The position numbers and the translations under genes are program-made. The notes below the pieces were generated by a model. It ran no database searches. It was given only the letters and a program-made list of their open reading frames with translations, and was not told the DNA's origin. A stretch of DNA of 64,000 nt, from positions 1 through 64,000 of the forward strand of contig JANQRK010000075.1 of assembly GCA_028284585.1 (NCBI GenBank). The letters are read 5' to 3'. Numbering within the stretch: position 1 is the first letter of the stretch; the number at the start of each line of letters is the position of its first letter. The stretch comes from Chromatiales bacterium. GTDB taxonomy: Bacteria > Pseudomonadota > Gammaproteobacteria > Chromatiales > Chromatiaceae. This document shows positions 21,094 through 29,809 of the stretch, one piece after another.

Positions 21094-22512
21094 ATGCTGC
21101 TGAAGAATTCCGCCGTTCTGTTTTCCGCCCAGGTACTCAGCCGGTTCATCCGGTTTCTCTACCTGTTGATCTTGGCCCATCTGTTGGGCCCACAGGAGGT
21201 CGGGCTTTTCCTCTATGGGATTGCGCTGTACCTCAGCCTCCTGGTGGTTGCCGAGTTCGGGCAGCATGTCTTTCTGTCGCGGCGACTCGGCAAGACCACC
21301 ATCGCGGTCATTCCGATATTGCGCAATAGCCTGACTATCGTGGCTGTTAGCACCTTGCTCGCGTGTGCGGGTCTTGCGCTGTTCATCGTGCTGAGTGAGC
21401 CCCCGGATACGCTGTGGATCGTCATGAGTTTTGTAGGCGCCTTGGGGGCACGGGCATTGGCCTCCTGGGTGCGATTCGCATTCATTGCTGTGGAAGACCC
21501 CGGTTGGATTCCGCGCGTCGAACTGGCATTCCGGGGTTTGGAGTTAATCCTCGGCAGCCTGCTCTTACTGTCGGGAGGCGGTTTGGTGGCGATCTGCCTG
21601 GTGCATTGCTTGGCTTGGATGGCCGAGGCGGTGTTTGCGCTGTCTCGAGTAGCACGCCGTTTTCCGAGGGTGTTGCACCTGGGCGGTCAAGCCAGGTACC
21701 TGCGGCTGGTCACAGCCGAGTCCAGTGTCTTTCTGGTCAGTGCAGCCGCCATGATGGCATTCAGTCAACTTGCTGTACTGCTGTTGCGACACATCCAGGA
21801 CGACTTGGCGTTCGTGGGCCAGTTCGGAATCGCAATGCAGTTTCTGACCGTCATGCTGATCCTTCCGATGGCGATCGGTGCCGCCTTCCTTCCCCGCTTG
21901 TCGCGCGCCTACCTTCGCGGCGACGGTGGTTCGGACTTGGTCATTGGAGCGAAGCTACTGGGTAGCGTCGCCGTCCTGATCGGCATCCTCGCGGCCGGCT
22001 ACGGGCCTGCCATCATCGAGCGGGTATTGGGTGAGGCCTATGCCCCGACGGCCGACACCTTCGGCCGTTTGAGTTGGGCCTTCATGCCCTACGCCTTAGC
22101 GGTTTTCGTCGGCCAGTCCCTGAATGTCATCGATCGACGCTATGCTGCTGCCACCGTGGCGCTCTTGATGGTGGTGACCCAAGGGGGGTTGCTACTCGGG
22201 TTGTTCCCGTTGCTCGGCGAGGCGGCAATCGTGCTGTCGATTCTAATTGGTAGCCTGGTCGGGATGGCACTGTCGTTGCGCGTCGTGCATCGACAGATCC
22301 CATTCTCGGATACGACTTGGCCACTCAAGTTGCTGGCGACGACCGCGCTTGCTTACACGGTGCTGCACTCGGGATATTTTGCTCCCTGGTTGCTGCCACT
22401 GGTGGCGCTGAGCGTGGCGGTCGCACTGATTGCTGCCCTGGGTGTGTTGAACAGCCATGACCTGCAGGCCCTGCGTAGGATTGTGCGACAGTCGTTGCCC
22501 GTCACGCGCTGA
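21094..22512 (+). CDS. Oligosaccharide flippase (Wzx/MATE-like)
   Basis: The 472-residue membrane protein has 12 or more predicted hydrophobic segments, starting MLLKNSAVLFSAQVLSRFIR, the usual opening of polysaccharide-export flippases. Such proteins move undecaprenyl-linked sugars across the inner membrane. The track start at 20968 adds 42 residues that do not look like protein, so I start at ATG 21094. It converges on the glycosyltransferase gene at 22535, suggesting a small surface-glycan locus; the glycan cannot be told from the sequence. Confidence 0.85.
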   Translation: MLLKNSAVLFSAQVLSRFIRFLYLLILAHLLGPQEVGLFLYGIALYLSLLVVAEFGQHVFLSRRLGKTTIAVIPILRNSLTIVAVSTLLACAGLALFIVLSEPPDTLWIVMSFVGALGARALASWVRFAFIAVEDPGWIPRVELAFRGLELILGSLLLLSGGGLVAICLVHCLAWMAEAVFALSRVARRFPRVLHLGGQARYLRLVTAESSVFLVSAAAMMAFSQLAVLLLRHIQDDLAFVGQFGIAMQFLTVMLILPMAIGAAFLPRLSRAYLRGDGGSDLVIGAKLLGSVAVLIGILAAGYGPAIIERVLGEAYAPTADTFGRLSWAFMPYALAVFVGQSLNVIDRRYAAATVALLMVVTQGGLLLGLFPLLGEAAIVLSILIGSLVGMALSLRVVHRQIPFSDTTWPLKLLATTALAYTVLHSGYFAPWLLPLVALSVAVALIAALGVLNSHDLQALRRIVRQSLPVTR

Positions 22513-22534
22513 GCGCTGTCACCTCGACGGTGAG

Positions 22535-23770
22535 TCAGGTCGATTCCTGGGGTTGGCCCAGCAGCTGTTTGAACAAGTCATCAAACGCGGCCGCTGACCG
22601 TTCGCGACTGAATCTGTCACGCGCGTGTTGCTCGGCACTGGCGAGCATCGATTGTGTCCGCTCTGGGTCTTGTAGCACCCGCCCGACGGCATTGGCGATC
22701 GCTTGGGCATCGCCCTCAGGTACCAGGAGGCCGGTCTCGCCATCGATGATCGAGTCGACGATGCCACCGGAGCGCGTCGCCACTACCGGTGTTCTGGCGA
22801 TCATCGCCTCGCTGAAGGTAAGCCCCTGCGCCTCGACCCAGCCGTTGCTGGCGGTCTTGGAGGGGCCGACAAAACAATCGGCGGCTGCGATATAAGTAGT
22901 GACCTCATGCGATTGCACCCAACCCATGAAGTGCACCTGGGCGTCGAGGCCCAGCGCTGCCACTTGCTGTTCGAACTCCGCTCTGTGCTGGCCTTCACCG
23001 ATCATCCGGCATTGGATGTTAGGGAAGTCGTTGCGTAGCAAAGCGACCGCCTGGATCAGGTCGTCCACACCCTTTTCTGTCACCAGGCGGCCGACGAAAA
23101 TCAGGTTGGGTGCACCATCGCCGGCCCAACGTGCGCGTAGCTGGTCAACTGCTGACGCTGGTGGGGTGGCGACATCGACGCCCATGGGGATGCGGTGTGC
23201 AGTACAGCGATCGCCGGCGAGCGCCTTGACTGCCGCTTCGGTGAAAGAGCTGTTCACACTGACCGCATCGGCACTGGCGAGCACCAGCCGCTTGAGCGGT
23301 CGGAACAGCCGACCCTTCAAGCCGAACAGGTCGCCACCATGCACGGTGACCACATGCGGTACACCCAGGAGCTTACTGCCGGGTAGAGAGGCGAAGCCCT
23401 GCGGAAGCATCCAGTGCGAGTGAATCAGTGCATAGGGCCGCTTTCTAAGCTCGCTCCGCACTGCCAGAATCTCCGCAGCGACCAGCGCCGGGAGCTTGAG
23501 ATAGTTGGACGGTGAGCGGCGTAGGTTGATCAGCGCACCCCCTTGGTAGCAAACGGTCTGTAGGCGCTCGGGCAGGAAATAGCGAAAGCGTCGTACATGA
23601 ATGCCGTCGATCACCTCGCGCAGTGCGCTGCCCGGGGCGTGCGGCGCGAGCACATGGATTTCCCAGCCCAAGGTCGCAAGATCGCGTGCTAGGTTGAAGA
23701 CAAACGGGGTCGTGCTGTCGCCTTTCCAGCGCGGGAAACTGGATGTCACGCAGAGTATTCGTTGATTCAC
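22535..23770 (-). CDS. Family 4 glycosyltransferase (GT-B)
   Basis: The 411-residue retaining glycosyltransferase begins MNQRILCVTSSFPRWKGDST, typical of GT4 proteins in exopolysaccharide loci. The C-terminal donor domain shows FVGRLVTEKGVDDLI and the E-x7-E region within EAQGLTFSEAM, followed by GETGLLVPEGD. It acts at the cytoplasmic face on lipid-linked sugars. The start is a GTG at 23770. It is convergent with the flippase gene. A family A element lies just upstream of its start. Confidence 0.9.
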   Translation of the reverse strand: MNQRILCVTSSFPRWKGDSTTPFVFNLARDLATLGWEIHVLAPHAPGSALREVIDGIHVRRFRYFLPERLQTVCYQGGALINLRRSPSNYLKLPALVAAEILAVRSELRKRPYALIHSHWMLPQGFASLPGSKLLGVPHVVTVHGGDLFGLKGRLFRPLKRLVLASADAVSVNSSFTEAAVKALAGDRCTAHRIPMGVDVATPPASAVDQLRARWAGDGAPNLIFVGRLVTEKGVDDLIQAVALLRNDFPNIQCRMIGEGQHRAEFEQQVAALGLDAQVHFMGWVQSHEVTTYIAAADCFVGPSKTASNGWVEAQGLTFSEAMIARTPVVATRSGGIVDSIIDGETGLLVPEGDAQAIANAVGRVLQDPERTQSMLASAEQHARDRFSRERSAAAFDDLFKQLLGQPQEST

Positions 23771-23819
23771 GTCGCAGCCGTCAGGGAGTGTTCGAGTTTG
23801 CCATGCAGCCGCGGCCTAA

Positions 23820-23960
23820 CAGGCTGCTGAAATTCTACTCATGCGGCACGATACGGCGTTAAAACTGGGCTCAAAATGCTCATTTACTCCCTTGTAAACT
23901 GCGCTTTGTCGCCCCGTTTTGCCTTGTCTCGCACTCACCTGAGCGAATTTCAACAGCCTG
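23820..23960. repeat. Family A miniature inverted-repeat element, copy 2
   Basis: This 141-bp element shares about 95 percent of its bases with the copy after metH. Its ends are CAGGCTGCTGAAATTC and gaatttcaacagcctg. It lies between the divergent... in fact same-strand genes for the glycosyltransferase (downstream) and bciA (upstream), within their 231-bp spacer. Confidence 0.85.
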
Positions 23961-24001
23961 CTGCACACCACTGAATCTTTCGTCTCAAGCAGCGGGCGGC
24001 A

Positions 24002-25018
24002 TCAGAACATTTTTTGTTCACCCAGCTCCTGTCCCGCTAGACCGTCGCTTAGCACGCGCGTATAGAAATCGCGGAGGGTCTCGCTGCCGTGACTGGGTGT
24101 GGCGTCTGCGTCATAGGCCTGCGCCTTCTCATCCCATAGCAGCATGGATTCAGTGGCATAGTAGCGGCCGATGCGTGCGAACTCGGCCTTGGCGGCCAGC
24201 GGTGGAATGATGCGCGACAAGGGGGCGAGCACAGCGATCGCAGCGTCGAAAATCCGCGGTGAGACGCGACGGATGCGCAGCGGCTGACCGGCCAAAGTGC
24301 ACAGTAGCTCGCCTTGTTCGTGCGGCGTGATCGCTGGTCCCGGGCCGCCAATCGGCAGTGTGCGATTCGCCAATGCCGCGTCTTCCAGGCAGTCGACGAC
24401 GAAGCTGGCGAGATCGGCCTCGCTGATCGGCTTGCACGCGGTCGCGCGCCCGTTGCCAAACACCAGAAACGGCTTGCCGGCCTGTACCCGCTCGACCTGA
24501 CCGGCGAGCGACTTGAAGAACGCGGTGGGCCGGATAATCGAATAGTCGATGCCGGATTCCTTGAGTGTTGCCTCGAACGCCAGCTTGGCGTGCTGGAAGG
24601 CAAGGCGTGGACGCTGCACACAGATCGCCGACAACAGCACGAAGTGGCGTGCGCCGTTGCGGCGTGCGCCGTCGAGTAGATTGCGGTTGGCCTCGCAGTC
24701 GACTTGCCAGGCGTCCTTGGGTGCGCCGTTGCGCGAGGCGATACAGGAGATCACCGCATCGATCGATACACCCGCGAGCGCGGCCGCGAGATCCTCTGGG
24801 TCCGTGATCTCGGCCATGCGTACCTCGCAGCCGGGTAGGCTGGCGCGCAGCTCATCGGGTTTGCGTGGTGCTTTGCCAGCCGTGGCTGCACGCACCAGCG
24901 CGATGACTTCATAGTCGCGGCGCACCAGTTCGCGTGCCACGCAGCGACCGATGTAGCCGGTCGCTCCGGCGAGCAACACACGCTTTATCGGCGACCGTTC
25001 GTTCGGTGCATTTTCCAA
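24002..25018 (-). CDS. bciA: Divinyl (proto)chlorophyllide 8-vinyl reductase, BciA type
   Basis: BciA reduces the 8-vinyl group of the chlorophyll precursor with NADPH. The 338-residue short-chain-dehydrogenase-like protein has the Rossmann motif VLLAGATGYIGRCVARELV and the family's C-terminal block (ETLRDFYTRVLSDGLAGQEL). It belongs to the same pathway as bchE, 14 kb away, so photosynthesis genes are dispersed here. The start is a TTG at 25018 behind GGGG. Confusion with other atypical SDR proteins such as NmrA-like ones is possible, but the C-terminal motif favours BciA. Confidence 0.85.
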   Translation of the reverse strand: MENAPNERSPIKRVLLAGATGYIGRCVARELVRRDYEVIALVRAATAGKAPRKPDELRASLPGCEVRMAEITDPEDLAAALAGVSIDAVISCIASRNGAPKDAWQVDCEANRNLLDGARRNGARHFVLLSAICVQRPRLAFQHAKLAFEATLKESGIDYSIIRPTAFFKSLAGQVERVQAGKPFLVFGNGRATACKPISEADLASFVVDCLEDAALANRTLPIGGPGPAITPHEQGELLCTLAGQPLRIRRVSPRIFDAAIAVLAPLSRIIPPLAAKAEFARIGRYYATESMLLWDEKAQAYDADATPSHGSETLRDFYTRVLSDGLAGQELGEQKMF

Positions 25019-25284
25019 TGTCTAACCCCGTCTGCCTCGAGTCACTACGGTTGCCAATCGGCGCCAGCGACCTAGAACGTTAACCCAGCTACGGGTTCCC
25101 ACCTTACACGCGGGCCCGGGCCAATCCTATCGCCCCTGCATAGTTTTCGTCTCTGGTTCGCTGCGCTGCATTGCCATGCCGGGTGCAGTATGTCCGAAGG
25201 ATCCCTGGGTGGCTCGCTACGTTGACTTTCTGCAATACGGTGGCAGACTCAATTCTCGCTTTATGACCATCGTCCTATCCTGAT

Positions 25285-25986
25285 ATGTTGCAGCGCCTTG
25301 CAGGGCCCTTCCGTCGCTTCGGCTTCTTTCCCGGACTCGTCTTGGCGATACACAGGGTGCTCAGCAGACGCTCGCCCCGGCTTGGCCTGCTGTATCACGA
25401 CTGGATGGTGCAGCCGATCCCCGAGAAGCCGCTGCTGTCCGCTCGTCGCAGCCAGGCTTACGAAACCCGAGAGATCCCCAAGGGTGATCCCCTGATCGAC
25501 CGCATGCCGATAAGGCCGGAGATTCGCGTCTCGCGGTTTGCGCAGGATGCCATCTGTCTGGGAACCTTTCGAAACGACGAACTGGTCGGCTACATTTGGT
25601 TGAGCTTCGGGACCTACGAGGAGGACGAGGCACGCTGCACCTTCATCCTCGAACCCGAGTCCGAGTCGGTTTTCGATTTCGACCTGTACATCCCGGAAAA
25701 GCACCGCATGGGGATGGCGTTTGCCGCAGTCTGGGACGGTGCATCCCGCTACCTGCGGGAGCGCGGGGTCAGGTATTCCTATAGCCGCCTGGATCACTTC
25801 AATCGTAAATCGGCCGCGGCGCACGATCATTTTGGTTGGAAGCAGGTCGGGCGCGCGATCATTCTGCGCCTGTGGTCTGTGGAACTCATCGTAGCCAATG
25901 TCCACCCCCATGTGTCCTTACTCTTGACGACCTCACAGCGGGCCCACATCAAGCTGGTCCCGGATGCGCTGCGCGAGGCGGGTTGA
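25285..25986 (+). CDS. GNAT-family acetyltransferase-like protein
   Basis: The 233-residue protein has a basic N-terminus (MLQRLAGPFRRFGFFPG) and a GNAT-like core: LVGYIWLSFG, then FDFDLYIPEKHRMGMAFAAVWDGASRYLRERGV, compatible with the acetyl-CoA-binding strand and helix, and SRLDHFNRKSAAAHDHFGW with the Asn-x-x-Ser typical of the fold. The substrate is unknown. It stands alone between bciA (divergent) and a family C element. Confidence 0.7.
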   Translation: MLQRLAGPFRRFGFFPGLVLAIHRVLSRRSPRLGLLYHDWMVQPIPEKPLLSARRSQAYETREIPKGDPLIDRMPIRPEIRVSRFAQDAICLGTFRNDELVGYIWLSFGTYEEDEARCTFILEPESESVFDFDLYIPEKHRMGMAFAAVWDGASRYLRERGVRYSYSRLDHFNRKSAAAHDHFGWKQVGRAIILRLWSVELIVANVHPHVSLLLTTSQRAHIKLVPDALREAG

Positions 25987-26102
25987 GCGAACGCCCGGCA
26001 GCGCAAGCCATGTCCTGAGGCCTTTCGGTACAATCCGTATTTGCCGTACCGGCTGGCATCACATAATTCGAGCAAAAGAAGATCTGGCCCTTGCCGATTA
26101 GG

Positions 26103-26373
26103 TTAGGGTCTGTTCACACTGCGCGAGGCGCAGCGTTGCTGCCCCAAAACCTGTCAGGCAAGGCGCGAGGAGAGCGATTTAGTGAGCCTAGATGAACGAC
26201 GAGCAACGCCGCGTGGCGCGTTTTGGGGCGCAACCCGAAGGGACGGGGTCGTTTTTCCGCCCAACTTCGTTGCTGCTGGCTCATGTACAGTGAGTACATC
26301 ACGCTCGCAGCGTTTCGGTTGCCGAAAAAACGGCCGCCGTCGCAGCGGCTCGGGTAGTGTGAACAGGCCCTAG
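26103..26373 (-). repeat. Family C foldback element, copy 1
   Basis: This 271-bp element is the inverted homologue of the one at 38674-38944. Its ends read TTAGGGTCTGTTCACACTGC on the left and gtgtgaacaggccctag on the right, so one terminal CTAG has decayed to TTAG. Two internal inverted arms (ccgttttttcgg-type and gccccaaaacg-type) are present. It is non-coding and lies between the GNAT gene and sdhB. Confidence 0.85.
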
Positions 26374-26416
26374 AACGCGAGCAACGAGCACGACACACAC
26401 GCCGGCCGGTGCGCGC

Positions 26417-27109
26417 TCAGACCGAGTTCTTCAACATTAGGTTTTTGATATGACCAATCGCCTGGGTCGGATTCAGGCCCTTGGGACAGACCTCGACGCA
26501 GTTCATGATGGTGTGGCAGCGAAACAGCTTGTAGGGGCCTTCGAGGGCGTCGAGCCGTTCGTCGGTTGCTTGGTCGCGGCTGTCTGCGAGGAACCGCCAC
26601 GCGGTCAGCAGCGCCTGCGGGCCGTGAAACTTCTCCGGGTTCCACCAAAACGACGGGCAGGCGGTGGAGCAGCAGCCACACAGGATGCACTCGTACAGGC
26701 CATCGAGTTTGTCACGCTCTGCGGGCGACTGCAGTATCTCTTGCTCCGGCATCGGATCATCACGCACCAACCAAGGTTTTACTGCCTTGTATTGCGCGTA
26801 GAACTGGCTCATGTCGACGACCAGATCGCGAATGATCGGTCGGCCCGGAAAGGGTCGCACGGTAACCGGTTCCTTGAGTTCCGACATCGGCGTAATGCAG
26901 GCCAGCTTGTTCGAACCATTGACGTTGACCCCATCTGAGCCGCAAACACCCTCTCCGCAGGAATGGCGAAACGCGAACGACTCGTCCTGGCGCTTGATAT
27001 CCAGCAGGGCGTCACGCAGCATCATCCCGCGGGTCATTTCCACGTCGTAGCTTTGTAAACGAGGCTCGGCGTCGGTTTCCGGGTTGAATCGCGATATCAA
27101 GAACTTCAT
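26417..27109 (-). CDS. sdhB: Succinate dehydrogenase iron-sulfur subunit
   Basis: SdhB carries electrons from SdhA to the membrane subunits through three Fe-S clusters. The 230-residue sequence shows the [2Fe-2S] ligands in SCGEGVCGSDG and the two ferredoxin-type motifs CILCGCCSTACPSFWW and CHTIMNCVEVCPKGL. I start at ATG 27109 (MKFLISRFNP), 8-9 nt after GAGGAG; the track's GTG at 27115 lies too close to that site. It is last in sdhCDAB, 13 nt after sdhA. Confidence 0.97.
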   Translation of the reverse strand: MKFLISRFNPETDAEPRLQSYDVEMTRGMMLRDALLDIKRQDESFAFRHSCGEGVCGSDGVNVNGSNKLACITPMSELKEPVTVRPFPGRPIIRDLVVDMSQFYAQYKAVKPWLVRDDPMPEQEILQSPAERDKLDGLYECILCGCCSTACPSFWWNPEKFHGPQALLTAWRFLADSRDQATDERLDALEGPYKLFRCHTIMNCVEVCPKGLNPTQAIGHIKNLMLKNSV

Positions 27110-27122
27110 CGACACAGGCTCC

Positions 27123-28883
27123 TCAGTACACGCGTTCTTTGGGTGGGAAGGTCTCTACGGTCAGCGGTTTGGTACGCACTGGCTTGTATTCCATGCGGTC
27201 GCCTTCTCTGTAGTACAGGCTGTGTTTCAGCCAATTGACGTCATCGCGTTGCGGGTGGTCCGGGCGTGAATGGGCACCGCGGCTCTCTTGGCGCCGCAAC
27301 GCCGAGCAAGCGATCGCAACTCCAGTGTCCACCAGGTTCTCGAGCTCGAGGGCCTCGACGCGCGCCGTATTGAATATCTTCGAATGGTCGGTCAGTCTGA
27401 CCTCCGGCAGTTGCGCGCGCAGGGCCTTGAGTCGCTCGACACCCTCTTGCATGATCTCCTCGGTCCGAAACACGCCGGCGTGATCCTCCATGGTCTTGCG
27501 AAATTCATTGCGCAACGCGTTCACGGAGATGCCGTGTCCGGTCTGATCCCAACGAGTCAAGCGCGCCATCGCCGCATCGACGCTGGTCTGGTTCATTGGC
27601 CGATGGTGCTTGTTCGCGGTGAGGTTCTCGATCACGTCCAGACCCGCGGCCCGACCGAATACCAGAATATCCAGCAGTGAGTTGCCGCCTAGACGGTTGG
27701 CACCATGCACGGATACACAAGCGCACTCACCCGCCGCGTACAAGCCGGGCACCACCTCCTCGCCAGTACCCTGCGGCACAATCACGCGGCCATAAGGGTC
27801 GGTGGGGATGCCGCCCATCACATAGTGTGCCGTGGGAAAGACCGGCAAGGGTTCCTGTGCTGCGTCAACACCGGCGAAGATCCGGCCGCTCTCGCGGATC
27901 CCCGGCAAGCGCTTGCTGACAATCTCTTCGCCCAGGTGGTCGACCTTGAGCAACACATGATCGGCGTCCGGGCCGACCCCGCGGCCCTCCTTGACCTCGG
28001 TGACGATCGCACGCGACACCACATCGCGACTGGCCAGGTCCTTGGCATTCGGCGCATACCGCTCCATGAAGCGCTCGCCGTCTTTGTTGATCAGATAACC
28101 GCCCTCGCCGCGCACCCCCTCGGTGATCAACATACCCTTGCCAGCGATACCGGTCGGGTGGAACTGAAAGAACTCCATGTCCATCAGCGGTACACCGGCG
28201 CGCAGCGCCATCGCATTGCCGTCACCGGTATTGATATGGGCATTCGAGGTGGTCCGATAGACCTGGCCGCAACCGCCGGTCGCCAACACCGTTGCCTTGG
28301 CCTCGATCAACAAGGGTTCGCCGGTCTCGATCTCCAGCACCAGGGCACCGAGGATGGCACCTTCGTCATCGCGGATCAGATCGATTGCGAAATACTCGTC
28401 GAAGAAGTGGGTGCGGGCACGGACATTCTGTTGATACAGGGCATGCAAAATGGCATGCCCGGTGCGGTCAGCCGCGGCACAGGTGCGGGCCGCTTGCGCG
28501 CCGCCGAAATCCTGGCTCTGCCCGCCGAAGGCACGCTGGTAGATCTTGCCGTCGTCGAGGCGCGAAAACGGCACGCCATTGTGCTCGAGCTCATACACCG
28601 TGGGGATTGCCTCGCGGCACATGAACTCGATCGCATCCTGATCGCCCAGGTAATCAGAGCCCTTGACCGTGTCGAACATGTGCCAGTGCCAACTGTCCGG
28701 CAACACGTTCGCCAAGGCGGCATTTACGCCGCCCTGCGCGGCCACCGTGTGCGAGCGGGTCGGGAACACCTTGGAGACCACGGCAACGCGGGCCTCGCTA
28801 TGCGCGAGCTGGATCGCCGCATTCAGGCCGGCACCGCCGGCACCGATGATCAGTGCATCAAATCGTCGTTTGTTCAAGGCCAT
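27123..28883 (-). CDS. sdhA: Succinate dehydrogenase flavoprotein subunit
   Basis: SdhA oxidises succinate to fumarate at a covalently bound FAD. The 586-residue protein has the dinucleotide-binding motif ALIIGAGGAGLNAAIQLA, the FAD-attachment histidine in SHTVAAQGGVNA and the active-site region NRLGGNSLLDILVFG. The C-terminus (SRGAHSRPDHPQRDD) is typical. Length and start are normal. A long antisense ORF (27705-28934) is a codon-bias shadow. Confidence 0.98.
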   Translation of the reverse strand: MALNKRRFDALIIGAGGAGLNAAIQLAHSEARVAVVSKVFPTRSHTVAAQGGVNAALANVLPDSWHWHMFDTVKGSDYLGDQDAIEFMCREAIPTVYELEHNGVPFSRLDDGKIYQRAFGGQSQDFGGAQAARTCAAADRTGHAILHALYQQNVRARTHFFDEYFAIDLIRDDEGAILGALVLEIETGEPLLIEAKATVLATGGCGQVYRTTSNAHINTGDGNAMALRAGVPLMDMEFFQFHPTGIAGKGMLITEGVRGEGGYLINKDGERFMERYAPNAKDLASRDVVSRAIVTEVKEGRGVGPDADHVLLKVDHLGEEIVSKRLPGIRESGRIFAGVDAAQEPLPVFPTAHYVMGGIPTDPYGRVIVPQGTGEEVVPGLYAAGECACVSVHGANRLGGNSLLDILVFGRAAGLDVIENLTANKHHRPMNQTSVDAAMARLTRWDQTGHGISVNALRNEFRKTMEDHAGVFRTEEIMQEGVERLKALRAQLPEVRLTDHSKIFNTARVEALELENLVDTGVAIACSALRRQESRGAHSRPDHPQRDDVNWLKHSLYYREGDRMEYKPVRTKPLTVETFPPKERVY

Positions 28884-28954
28884 GCCTCATCCCGTGCCGC
28901 ACAATGCATCCATCCAACCTGCCCTCTTAGTTGAGCTGGCGCTACCCCCCGGCA

Positions 28955-29296
28955 CTAGGCGATACCCGCCTTGATCAGCGTTTGCGCCGCCCAGAGGCCG
29001 AGCCCGACCAACGCCAGGGCGATCAGCCCAAGCAAGGTCGCACGAATGGCAATGGGTCTCACATAGTCGATCAGCACGTCACGCAAGCCTATCCAGGCAT
29101 GCATCAACACGCTGACAACCAACAGCAGCAGCGCCACACTGAGGATCGGGCCGCCTATCCAGGCCCGCCATGCCGCATGATCGGCGGGTGCGGCAAACAG
29201 CAACACACTTAGCAAATAGAGCACGAGCAGCCCAATGTAGATTGCCGTAAGGCGTTGCATCGCCCAGGCCTTCAGTCCGGACGCTTTACGGCTCAC
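28955..29296 (-). CDS. sdhD: Succinate dehydrogenase membrane anchor subunit
   Basis: The 113-residue protein has three membrane segments and ends its core with HAWIGLRDVLIDYVRP, the conserved quinone-site/haem region of SdhD. The track extends to 29446, but the extra part is read out of frame across sdhC. A GTG at 29296 overlapping the sdhC stop (GTGA) is the natural start. With SdhC it holds haem b and reduces quinone. Confidence 0.92.
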   Translation of the reverse strand: MSRKASGLKAWAMQRLTAIYIGLLVLYLLSVLLFAAPADHAAWRAWIGGPILSVALLLLVVSVLMHAWIGLRDVLIDYVRPIAIRATLLGLIALALVGLGLWAAQTLIKAGIA

Positions 29297-29673
29297 AGTA
29301 CACCCATGGTCAGCGACAACCCGAGTATCAGACCCATGACCAGAATGGCCGAGGCACTGCGTCTGGCCGGCCCCTTTTGCACGCCGACGTCGATGTCGAT
29401 CAGCAGATAGCGGATACCCGCCAACAGATGGTGTGCTAGCGACCACATCAGCAGGAACACGAACACCATGCCGATCGGGCTATGCACCGCCTCCTTGGCC
29501 TGCAGGTAACCCGCCGCATCGGACAATGACAGGTCTAGCAGATAGATCAAGTAAGGAAGCGCCAGAAACAAAAACACGCCTGTCGCACGATGGACGATGG
29601 ACGAGATGGCCCCAATCGGCATCCAGATCTTGAGCAGATTGAGATGGACCGGGCGGCGTAACCTGTTTGCCAT
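29293..29673 (-). CDS. sdhC: Succinate dehydrogenase cytochrome b556 subunit
   Basis: The 126-residue protein has three membrane segments, the N-terminal amphipathic RPVHLNLLKIW, the SIVHRATG motif and the haem-ligand region SLAHHLLAGIRYLLID. The preferred start is ATG 29673 (MANRLRRP); the ATG at 29709 adds 12 residues and cannot be excluded. It is first in the sdhCDAB operon, whose promoter should lie in the 100-130 bp before recJ's 3' end. Confidence 0.93.
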   Translation of the reverse strand: MANRLRRPVHLNLLKIWMPIGAISSIVHRATGVFLFLALPYLIYLLDLSLSDAAGYLQAKEAVHSPIGMVFVFLLMWSLAHHLLAGIRYLLIDIDVGVQKGPARRSASAILVMGLILGLSLTMGVL

Positions 29674-29809
29674 AGGTGCTTCAGCGTCGCGCGAGGGTGG
29701 AGTTGGCACTAAGTCTATCGGGCGGACTCACAAACTGGAATCAGTTATTCCATCCTCCACTGGCCACCCATCGCCCCATTCAGCATTGGGCGCAGCAAGG
29801 TGCCTTTGC

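Noticed and set aside
26114-26398. ORFs at 26114-26398, 38674-38865 and 38699-38944
   Set aside because: They are translations of the family C element, recurring in both copies, with no protein character.
27705-28934. 409-aa ORF antisense to sdhA
   Set aside because: It is a shadow of sdhA, with no recognisable motif.
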